From the NCBI RefSeq assembly GCF_021341665.1, contig NZ_JAJTTH010000018.1, positions 1 to 57,476 on the forward strand: a stretch of 57,476 nucleotides of DNA, read 5' to 3'. The position numbers and the translations under genes were made by a program. The notes under the pieces were generated by a model. That model saw only the letters and a list, made by a program, of their open reading frames with translations, was not told the origin of the DNA and did not search any database. The first letter of the stretch is position 1. Every line of letters starts with the position of its first letter. Below, in pieces: positions 27,901 to 33,330 of the stretch. Source of the stretch: Pseudomonas sp. Au-Pse12. Lineage in GTDB: Bacteria; Pseudomonadota; Gammaproteobacteria; Pseudomonadales; Pseudomonadaceae.

Positions 27901-28943
27901 GCATTGGCGCCATTGCCGGACACCAGGCCCTGGGTGATGACCAGGCCGTCCAGGGTCGCGGTGACCCCGGAATTGACCCTCATCACCTGGGTCTTGTACT
28001 GGCCGCTGAGGGTTACATCGGCGACCCCGTCGTTGTTCAAGTCGCCATCGACAGTGAGGTTCTTGGTGATGATCAACTGCGAGTTGAGGTTGACCGTCAT
28101 CCCGGCATTGAAGGTGACGATGTCCCCGGAGACCGCATCGCTCAGGGCCTGGCGCAGGGAACCGACGCCACTGTCGCTATTGTTGCTCACCGTGATCGTG
28201 GCCAGGCCGTACTGATACCCGGCCATGGCATCAGCCGACAGCACGTTGCGGCTTTCGATACTGCCGGTGGCGATTTCCAGGGTCCAGTCACCGCCCAGGC
28301 CGGTGCGGTTGGTCGAGGCCGCGATATCGCGCCCGGTGTACTGCGCCAGGGAATCGACAAAGCTGACGCCCTTGTCGCCCGCGGCGGTGTTGCAGGCGTA
28401 GATCAGAATATCGCCGCCGACATTCATGTCATTGCCAATACGCGCCAGCACATCGGCCCGACCCGCGACGTTGTCAGCCGACAGATAGGTATTACCCAAC
28501 CACAGGTCGCCGGAGTTGCCGTGGGCCACGATTTCCACGGTGCTCACGCCCCGGTGGGTATCCAGGTAATCGGCAATCTGCTGCAGGCCGTCCTTGCCGG
28601 CCTGCAATTCCACCACCTGGGTGCCTGGGGCAACGCCCTTGAGCAGGCTGTCGAAATCCTTGACCCGAGAGTCGATGAACACCACCGACTGGCCGGGGAC
28701 CGCCGCGGGCACCGGGGTGGGCGCGGCATCCGATTGCGGGTGGGCCTCGGCGGGCGCGGTGGCGTGATCGGTGGCCGGCGCCTTCGCCGCGTCCGTCGTG
28801 GGATGGCTGGCCGGCTGCGCGGCCTCGGCCACCGTGGCGGCCACGGCGCCGTCGAACAACATGCGCGGTTCGAGGGGAATGATCAGCGGTGGAGTCAGGG
28901 TTGTCACACCTTGCGCACGGGCCTTCTGCTTGTTCCACCACAT
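21984..28943 (-). CDS. Giant DUF4347 / Ig-like-repeat surface protein
   Basis: A 2319-residue protein, probably a secreted or surface adhesin. Residues 1-35 carry a LEPRMLFDGA motif (24-33) in place of an ordinary signal peptide. Residues about 86-247 are DUF4347, with EIVAHGNSG (His141) and ILIYACNTAAGD (Cys184). Residues about 248-606 are beta-helix-like and very rich in glycine. From about 612 to 2134 there are 15 Ig-like (Big_12-like) repeats of about 101 residues, each with FSEAVSGF, DGGxTWTATFTP and DxxRPTAxI signatures. The C-terminal 185 residues are proline- and glycine-rich, ending in a helix. No RTX nonapeptides were seen. Start ATG has AGGTG 5 nt upstream. First gene of an operon with tolC and the modification enzymes. 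Confidence 0.9.
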   Translation of the reverse strand: MWWNKQKARAQGVTTLTPPLIIPLEPRMLFDGAVAATVAEAAQPASHPTTDAAKAPATDHATAPAEAHPQSDAAPTPVPAAVPGQSVVFIDSRVKDFDSLLKGVAPGTQVVELQAGKDGLQQIADYLDTHRGVSTVEIVAHGNSGDLWLGNTYLSADNVAGRADVLARIGNDMNVGGDILIYACNTAAGDKGVSFVDSLAQYTGRDIAASTNRTGLGGDWTLEIATGSIESRNVLSADAMAGYQYGLATITVSNNSDSGVGSLRQALSDAVSGDIVTFNAGMTVNLNSQLIITKNLTVDGDLNNDGVADVTLSGQYKTQVMRVNSGVTATLDGLVITQGLVSGNGANAGVDGLAAMGGGLFNAGNLTLKNVTVTANAASGGGGGGGVTAPYVGGAVGGGGGGGGAIGGGTGGHGGSSGFGSGVYGGTAGSVNHGGNGGGYSPTYMGGRGGSSTGGAGGLGAANYSNGGAGGTANNGSLSIGGGGGGSGWDKPGRAGASAAGGIYNASTGTLTVVGTSVISNNIGAGGGGGGGGGLGGSADPGGVGGKGVGAIWNKGTLLMTAANFAAMTGNAGGSGSGGPASGGGSMGLTPAAVGNIYNDGGTVNTAYAPAPTATIVVSNSSQHIGSTSQVTITFNQAVTGFTNADLTVSNGTLSAVASSDGGTTWTATFTPNAGVSNASNQIVLDNTGVASASTGTVGSGTTSSNSFAIDTVRPTATVVVGSPALNLGGTSTVNITFSEAVSGFTLADLSASNGTLSNLTTADNIHWTATLTPSAGNTSAGNVITLDNTGYTDTATNAGTGVTLSNTYAVDTVRPTASIVVSNPALNIGGTSLVTITFSEAVTGFTTADLTVADGTLSGLSSSDGGITWTATLTPSAGVSHSGDVISLNNAGVQDLAGNAGSGSTSSNSYSVDTQRPTASIVFANPNLGIGQTSQVTITFNEAVTGFTNADLTVSNGTLSAVSSSDGGVTWIATFTPTASIVSPSNVITLDNSGVQDAAGNTGSGTTTSNNVAIDGVRPTATIVVANPALNLGSSSLVTITFSEAVSGFSNADLTLSNGTLSAVSSNDGGVTWTATFTPTSNVTSTSNLITLDNTGYTDTAGNTGTGTTSSNNYAIDTQRPTATIVLADSTLTAGETSLVTITFSEAVSGFTLADLSTGHGSLSGLSSSDGGITWTATFTPNGNTHSATNVITLANTGIADLAGNGGQGTTNSSNFSVDTVLPSATIVIATPNLKIGDTALVTITFDQAVSGFSNADLTVQNGTLSAVSSMDGGITWTATFTPSSNLTDATNLITLDNSGVQAAASGNVGSGTTDSNNYSIDTQRPTATVVVVNDHLGVGGSSQVTITFSEAVSGFSLADLTTDNGTLSNLSTSDNITWTATLTPAAGITQGNNHIVLDNTGVTDVAGNAGSGTTSSNAYVVDSVRPTASIVVASPSLTIGQTTQVTITFSEAVSGFDNSDLSVPNGTLSAVSSSDGGVTWTATFTPNANLHDTTNIISLNNTGYTDLAGNTGTGVTNSANFSIDTVRPTATIIVANPALNVGSSSLVTITFSEAVSGFSNADLSVENGTLSAVSSNDGGVTWTATFTPTSSISDASNLITLDNSGVQNASGNAGAGTTNSNNYSIDTQRPTATIVVANDHLNLGGTSQVTVTFSEAVTGFTLADLSADNGTLSNLSTSDNITWTATLTPAAGVTQGNRHIVLDNSGIADVAGNAGTGTTSSNAYVVDSVRPTASIVVASPSLTIGQTTQVTITFSEAVSGFDNSDLSVPNGTLSAVSSSDGGVTWTATFTPNANLHDTTNIISLNNTGYTDLAGNTGTGVTNSANFSIDTVRPTATIIVANPALNVGSSSLVTITFSEAVSGFSNADLSVENGTLSAVSSNDGGVTWTATFTPTSNISDASNLITLDNSGVQNASGNAGAGTTNSNNYSIDTQRPTATIVVANSNLGIGQTSQVTITFSEAVSGFDLSDLSVANGVLSNLASSDGGKTWTATLTPTAAISDPTNLIVLDTALVSDAAGNTGSGISISNNYVVDGDRPTATIVVANPSLTAGQTTTVTFTFSEKVSGFDLSDLSVANGVLSNLASSDGGKTWTATLTPTANLNDPSNFITLDTSLVTDLAGNAGTGYANSNNYAVNTIALTGDPQFRVTEPARPQDQPNVPLQPIVFGPPGGDLGSPIGFPPLFEQRESGGGLPPLGNIFIRNGGLAPSFIAQVFSNENASDGNGSGFLGFGGGDGGVFGSSTLSGLFSREAASDNSAHGAFERSSGKGLGDASQGLRGVFGAPTLGQQLQQLKDTEQKQLHELAWALEQVGISEISA
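23110..23791 (-). repeat. Near-identical internal duplication, copy 1 (giant gene)
   Basis: About 680 bp that is nearly identical to 24025-24706, offset by exactly 915 bp (305 codons, three repeats). The few differences I could see are silent. Confidence 0.85.
24025..24706 (-). repeat. Near-identical internal duplication, copy 2 (giant gene)
   Basis: Partner of 23110-23791. Other repeats of the gene are much more diverged at DNA level, so this pair reflects a recent duplication or gene conversion. Confidence 0.85.
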
Positions 28944-28958
28944 GTTTCACCTGCTCTC

Positions 28959-28974
28959 GAACGCTCTGGCGTTC
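28959..28974 (-). promoter_or_regulatory. Short hairpin in the leader of the giant gene
   Basis: GAACGC-CAGA-GCGTTC on the minus strand, ending 15 nt before the start codon and directly before the ribosome site. It could modulate translation. Confidence 0.4.
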
Positions 28975-29000
28975 AACGGTTGCTTGGGTTGTCAGAACTG

Positions 29001-29023
29001 AAAAAACCGCGATCAGCTCGCGG
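29001..29023 (-). terminator. Rho-independent terminator overlapping the stop of the second sulfotransferase
   Basis: Minus strand: CCGCGA-GCTGA-TCGCGG followed by TTTTTT. The TGA stop at 29013-29015 is inside the loop. It isolates the sulfotransferase transcript from the giant gene 57 bp further on. Confidence 0.85.
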
Positions 29024-29846
29024 TCGGGGTCTTCATCCGAATGACGTTCGCGGCACTGGCCGAGCCATCGTTCCAGAACGACAGCTCCGCGTATTTTTCG
29101 AACAGGTCCGGCGGCAGGATGGTCCGCCGCGACTCCAGCGCCACCCTGGGTTTTACCCGGTGCAGGCCGGCCACGCCCAGGGCCTGGTCGAACGCCGGTG
29201 CGTCATAGACCAGATGCTCGAAGTCATGCTCGAACCAGGGCTCGCCGATAAAGTCGTAGACCAGCCGCAGCACCCGCTCGGGGGCCTGGGACAGCAGGTC
29301 GTAGTCCACCAGCAGCAGGGAGCCGGCCTGCTCGCCGTAATAGGCTTCCTTGAGGGCGGTCCAGGCAAAGCCCACCAGACGGTTGCGCTGGGCCAGCGTC
29401 TCGCAGCGGCTGTAGACGGTGTTGCGCTCCACTTCATCGTTGAACAGCTTGGTGTTCTCGAAGGGGTTGGCGCGGTACAGCCGCTCCAGGCTGTCCATGA
29501 CCCAGGCCACATTGCGCACGCAGGCAATGACCTTGGACTGGGGAAACAGATCCATCAGGGCCGGCAGGCGCGCGGACCATTGGCGATTGGTGTCGAAGAT
29601 CACCGACTGTTCGGACTTGTCGGCGTAATAGGATTCGAACAGGCCGCGCAACAGGCGGCGGCGCATCGCGGTGTCGATCACCGAGCCGAATTCGCTGCCG
29701 GCGCTGCACTGCTCCAGCACACTGGTGAACAGGGTGCCCACCGGGCTGCTCATGCCGGCGTGAAAACGTGGATTCTGCAGGAGGATGGCGGAGAGCAGGG
29801 TCGAGCCTGAACGCGGCAAACCTGAGATGAAATGGAAATTGTGCAA
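29013..29846 (-). CDS. PAPS-dependent sulfotransferase (second of two)
   Basis: A 277-residue sulfotransferase with the 5'-phosphosulfate loop GLPRSGSTLL (residues 9-18) at its very N-terminus and the 3'-phosphate motif VIACVRNVAWVMDSLERL. The pattern resembles the family that includes protein sulfotransferases, but the acceptor cannot be assigned. It has no signal peptide and should act in the cytoplasm, so any protein target must be modified before export. It stands directly upstream of the giant surface-protein gene on the same strand but ends in its own strong terminator. Confidence 0.87.
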   Translation of the reverse strand: MHNFHFISGLPRSGSTLLSAILLQNPRFHAGMSSPVGTLFTSVLEQCSAGSEFGSVIDTAMRRRLLRGLFESYYADKSEQSVIFDTNRQWSARLPALMDLFPQSKVIACVRNVAWVMDSLERLYRANPFENTKLFNDEVERNTVYSRCETLAQRNRLVGFAWTALKEAYYGEQAGSLLLVDYDLLSQAPERVLRLVYDFIGEPWFEHDFEHLVYDAPAFDQALGVAGLHRVKPRVALESRRTILPPDLFEKYAELSFWNDGSASAANVIRMKTPTAS

Positions 29847-30021
29847 TCCCTACACCCTCGACCTAAGTCCTTTTGTAGGACAAAGCGTAGCGTAAGAGAA
29901 TATTTCCGACTAGTTGTATTTTGATATCAATGTCCGAGTTTTTAAGTCGGAAAACCCCTGCAAACACGACTCCAAACGCACTTATCCACAAGCCCGCCGC
30001 TCTAGCTCAAGGCTCCCGTTC

Positions 30022-31602
30022 TCAGCGTCCACTGCAAGAGGCATTACAGACCTCATATAAAACCGCCTGGGTATCGCCTCCCGCATGCTGGTCAATCTTG
30101 CGCCACGTACCGGGAATGGACGGAAATTCGTCGGGGTCCACCCGGCTCATCACCAGCCAGACCCGGCCATTGCCCGCAGGCAGATCCTCCAGGCGGTCGA
30201 GAAACACCACCGCGCCATCCTCGATCAAGGTGCCGAAACCGTAACGGTTGGGCCGGGTCGAGGCGCCGGCCGAGGTCGGCGGCGTATACAGCCGCGGGGC
30301 AATGCGGCTGCGGTCGTAGTACCCCCAGGTCAGGTACCAGAACATGTCGCCCAGCACCACCTGGTCACCGGGCCGGGAATGCTGGTTCATGTACTCGACC
30401 ATGTTGTTGAACTGATCGTCGGCATCCACCGTGTAGTTGTTCTTCAAGCCCAGCCCCGACACCAGAAGCACCCCCAGCAACAGCATCGCCGCCAGGGTTT
30501 TATGGCGCTGCGCCAGCCAATCGACGGCCAGCGCCAGGCACAGGGGCAGCCCGAGTGCCGGCACCGTCAGGTAGCGTTCGATGAACACCGGGGAAATGAA
30601 CGACACGGCAAATACCAGCAGCAAGGGCAAAACGCTGTAGATCACCAGCAGCGTGGCAAAGCGCGAACGGCTGCGGTCCTGCCAGAGCAGATACACCAGC
30701 ACTGCCGCCAGCAGCCCCGGCAGGCTGATGAGCAGCCACCACGGCATGCCCTCAGCGTCATCCTGGGCCAGCAATTGCCAGATCATCGCGGGCAGCGAAC
30801 GCAAGGTGACTGGCGGTTCCCAGCCGACATCGCCCGCGGCCTTCAACTCGTCCATGTGCAGCACCAGGTCGATCAGGCCCGGCAGCCAGGGCAGGAACAG
30901 CAGCACGATGGCCACGTTGGCCAGCCACCAGGGCCCCCGGCGCAGGTAATGCGGGCCGGCCTCGGGCCGGGCCAGCGCCAGATACAGCCAGTGTGCCAGC
31001 ACACAGAACGCGGTGAAGTAGTGCGTGTAGAAACCGGCCGCCATCAGCAGCACATAGATCGCCAGGTAACGCGGGCGCTGCGGCGCGCGAACCCAGTAGG
31101 CCAGCGCCAGGGTCGCCCCCAGCAGCCACACGCCCAACAGCGAATACATGCGCACTTCCTGGCTGTAGCGCACCGCCGTGGGCAACAGCGCCAGCAGCAG
31201 GCAGGCCAGCAACGTGGCCCGCCGCCCGGCAAACAGCTGCATCAGCCAGGTGCCCAGAAACACCGAGATCACCCCAGGCACGGCACTGAGCAGGCGGATC
31301 GACAGGATCGAGTCGCCAAACAGGCCGACCCAGGCATGCAGCAGGAAGAAATACAGCGGCGGGTGGACATCGTAGGCGGCATGGGTCCAGATTCCCGCCA
31401 GCGGTAGCTGGGCCAGCAGCACGCTGGAGCCTTCGTCGCCCCAGATCGCCGCCGCCGTCAGCTCATAGCAACGCAGCGCCAGGGCCAGCAGCAGCAACGG
31501 CGCCAGCCAGGGCTCACGCAGCAGTTGTGCCAGTGGCTGCGAGCGCGCAACTGGCTGACGGTAAAGTTGCTTCGCTGCTTGTTCTGTACTCGGAACGCCC
31601 AT
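30022..31602 (-). CDS. GT39/ArnT-like integral membrane glycosyltransferase
   Basis: A 526-residue protein with about 11-12 membrane helices and a periplasmic C-terminal domain (about residues 395-526). The first periplasmic loop carries the catalytic-type acidic pair IWGDEGSS (Asp56, Glu57) and HPPLYF (His80), as in protein O-mannosyltransferases and ArnT. Such enzymes use polyprenyl-phosphate sugars and modify proteins or lipids on the periplasmic side. The ATG at 31600-31602 has AGAGG 6 nt upstream; the upstream Met at 31647 lacks one. Separated from the second sulfotransferase by 175 bp. A role in glycosylating the giant protein is inference from position. Confidence 0.85.
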   Translation of the reverse strand: MGVPSTEQAAKQLYRQPVARSQPLAQLLREPWLAPLLLLALALRCYELTAAAIWGDEGSSVLLAQLPLAGIWTHAAYDVHPPLYFFLLHAWVGLFGDSILSIRLLSAVPGVISVFLGTWLMQLFAGRRATLLACLLLALLPTAVRYSQEVRMYSLLGVWLLGATLALAYWVRAPQRPRYLAIYVLLMAAGFYTHYFTAFCVLAHWLYLALARPEAGPHYLRRGPWWLANVAIVLLFLPWLPGLIDLVLHMDELKAAGDVGWEPPVTLRSLPAMIWQLLAQDDAEGMPWWLLISLPGLLAAVLVYLLWQDRSRSRFATLLVIYSVLPLLLVFAVSFISPVFIERYLTVPALGLPLCLALAVDWLAQRHKTLAAMLLLGVLLVSGLGLKNNYTVDADDQFNNMVEYMNQHSRPGDQVVLGDMFWYLTWGYYDRSRIAPRLYTPPTSAGASTRPNRYGFGTLIEDGAVVFLDRLEDLPAGNGRVWLVMSRVDPDEFPSIPGTWRKIDQHAGGDTQAVLYEVCNASCSGR

Positions 31603-31827
31603 CACCACCCTCTGGAAATCGACCGCCGCACCCGCTCGGGGGGCCATGACGCGCTGATTGTAGGTCAGAACCCCGGGCTCATGTCCGGGTCTTGTGCCGC
31701 CACAGGAAACATCCGTCGCCTACAGCATCTACGCTGTCAGTCGGTGCACGACAGGTCCGGGAACGCCAGACAGCGTCCCTGTACCGGGCAGTGCGCCTCA
31801 CTCAACACAGCGGAAGGATAAGGATCT
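31603..31827. promoter_or_regulatory. Divergent intergenic region between glycosyltransferase and tail-collar genes
   Basis: 225 bp holding both divergent promoters. I see no confident -35/-10 pair. Just before the tail-collar ATG, two AAGGAT units (within 31814-31826) form the ribosome site and resemble RsmA/RsmE motifs. Confidence 0.4.
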
Positions 31828-32418
31828 ATGGAAGTCTTTCTTGGCACCATCCAGATGTTCGGCTTCAACTTCGCCCCCAATGGCTGGGCCCTGTGCAACG
31901 GCCAGATCGTGTCGTTGGCGCAGAATCAGGCGCTGTTTGCCTTGCTGGGCACCTACTACGGAGGCAACGGCCAGAACAACTTCGGCCTGCCCAACCTCCA
32001 GGGCCGGATGCCCATCGGTCAGGGTTCGGGCCTCGGCCTGTCGCCCCGGGTCATCGGCGAAAGCTCAGGAACGGAAAACGTCAGCATCCTGACCAGCAAC
32101 CTGCCGCCCCAGGCGATCCCCACCAACAACCTGACCGTGACCACCACCGTCAACCTGGCCAACGCCCCCAGCAACGCGGTGACCGCACCCACCGCCACCA
32201 ACGCCTACATCGGTGCTTCCACCGCGGCCGGGCCATCCTCGGCCGCGATCTATTCCGATCAGCCGGGCTCCGCGCCCGTGGCCCTCAAAGGCGTCAGCAA
32301 CAGCATTGGCGGAACCCTGAGCACCCCGGGCAGCAGCCTGCCGCTGGGGGTCATGAACCCCTTCCTGGCGCTGAATTTCAGCATCGCCCTGCAAGGCCTG
32401 TTTCCTTCACGCAACTGA
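31828..32418 (+). CDS. Phage tail-collar domain protein (microcystin-dependent-protein-like)
   Basis: A 196-residue protein with the Tail_Collar signature: GTIQMFGFNFAPNGWALCNGQ, then ALFALLGTYYGGNGQNNFGLPNLQGR. Stand-alone members of this family (Mdp type) occur in many bacteria outside prophages; their function is unclear, though the fold suits receptor or glycan binding. No other phage gene is nearby. The C-terminal half is rich in Thr, Ala and Asn. AAGGAT ribosome sites lie 4-10 nt before the ATG. A DUF6916-like gene follows after a strong hairpin. Confidence 0.88.
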   Translation: MEVFLGTIQMFGFNFAPNGWALCNGQIVSLAQNQALFALLGTYYGGNGQNNFGLPNLQGRMPIGQGSGLGLSPRVIGESSGTENVSILTSNLPPQAIPTNNLTVTTTVNLANAPSNAVTAPTATNAYIGASTAAGPSSAAIYSDQPGSAPVALKGVSNSIGGTLSTPGSSLPLGVMNPFLALNFSIALQGLFPSRN

Positions 32419-32431
32419 CCCACCTGCGAGC

Positions 32432-32453
32432 GCCGGGGCCCGCAGGCCCCGGC
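32432..32453 (+). terminator. Intercistronic hairpin
   Basis: GCCGGGGCC-CGCA-GGCCCCGGC, a perfect 9-bp stem without a T-run between the tail-collar and DUF6916-like genes. Likely attenuator or mRNA stabiliser rather than a complete terminator. Confidence 0.55.
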
Positions 32454-32480
32454 ACCGGCCACGCATAACGGAGCCTAACG

Positions 32481-32792
32481 ATGCTGCTACAGGTTTGCGA
32501 TCAACACTTCCAGGCATTGCTGCACCAGACCTGCCCCTTGCAACTGCCCGACGGCAGCCTGCTGCCGATACAGGTCCAATCCATCGAACTGCGACCACAG
32601 GCGCGCCTGCCGGAAAATCCCCGTATCCCTTTCAGCGTGATGCTGCGCAGCCTGGAGCCGACTCCATTCGTCGACGGCCTGTGCGCCCTGGAACTGCCAC
32701 AACTGGGACGGGTCGAGGCGATCTTCGTGTCCCGCGAGCCGCCCCTCGGCCGAGACCCGGCCCTGGGCTACTTCAACATCGTCTTCAACTGA
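32481..32792 (+). CDS. DUF6916-like small protein
   Basis: A 103-residue protein, MLLQVCDQHFQALLHQTCPLQL...YFNIVFN. It resembles the small family (DUF6916) that accompanies Mdp-type tail-collar genes, which fits its position 62 bp downstream of one. The ending GYFNIVFN with preceding FVSREPPLG is family-like. Mostly beta in appearance, with no signal peptide. Function unknown; a chaperone or partner for the collar protein is possible. Its ACGGAG ribosome site is 7 nt from the ATG. The 3' end overlaps the convergent GNAT gene by 8 bp. Confidence 0.65.
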   Translation: MLLQVCDQHFQALLHQTCPLQLPDGSLLPIQVQSIELRPQARLPENPRIPFSVMLRSLEPTPFVDGLCALELPQLGRVEAIFVSREPPLGRDPALGYFNIVFN

Positions 32793-33279
32793 GCCCCGGG
32801 TACCACACCAGCCGCTCGGCGGCCGACGTGCTTTCCTCGACCCGAAAACCCAGCGCCAGGTAATGCTGGCGCGCCTGGGGATTGCTGGCCCAGACCACGG
32901 TGGCCACCGGGCAGCCCAATTGCCGGGCGGCCTGCTGCACACCCTGCAGCACCGTGCGGCCAAACCCCTGGCCGCGGGCCGCGGGGACGAAGGCCAGGTA
33001 CAGCACGCGAATTTCATGGGCGCCGAAATCAGCGCTGAGCACCCCGATCGGGGTGTCGAGCTTTTCCACCACATAGTGCAGGGCATTGGGGAAGTGCTCG
33101 CCGATGCCCTGCTCCTGCACGAGAAACTGCTGGGCGACCACCTGCTCGATCAACTCGGGGTCGGCGTCGATCCATTGCAGTTCGGGGCGCGCCGACTGGT
33201 AGAGCCCCTGCAGAAAAGGCCCATCGCTGACCCGCGACGGGCGCATGGACAAACCACTGGATGACGCACTGTGCAACAT
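32785..33279 (-). CDS. GNAT-family N-acetyltransferase
   Basis: A 164-residue acyl-CoA acetyltransferase. Motif A is LYLAFVPAARGQGFGRTVLQ, with the R-G-Q-G-F-G pyrophosphate loop, and a later HYLALGFRVEE segment is the usual beta6-beta7 region. The substrate is unknown. It lies 51 bp downstream of the M50-HlyD fusion gene on the same strand and may be cotranscribed with that operon. Confidence 0.85.
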   Translation of the reverse strand: MLHSASSSGLSMRPSRVSDGPFLQGLYQSARPELQWIDADPELIEQVVAQQFLVQEQGIGEHFPNALHYVVEKLDTPIGVLSADFGAHEIRVLYLAFVPAARGQGFGRTVLQGVQQAARQLGCPVATVVWASNPQARQHYLALGFRVEESTSAAERLVWYPGLS

Positions 33280-33330
33280 CGGCTGTTCTCCCTGCCCCTG
33301 ACGATCGACACGGCCTCCCGGGCCATCCCA

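Noticed and set aside
21984..28943. Assigning the giant protein to the LapEBC type I secretion system
   Set aside because: No RTX nonapeptides or LapA-like retention module were found, and a separate TolC and adaptor set is linked. It cannot be fully excluded from sequence alone.
27705..29810. Plus-strand open frame spanning two minus-strand genes
   Set aside because: Covers the giant gene's 5' end, a terminator and the sulfotransferase; no domain recognised.
31828..32792. Prophage or tailocin remnant
   Set aside because: Only one tail-collar-type gene is present; no structural, lysis, integrase or attachment sequences were seen.
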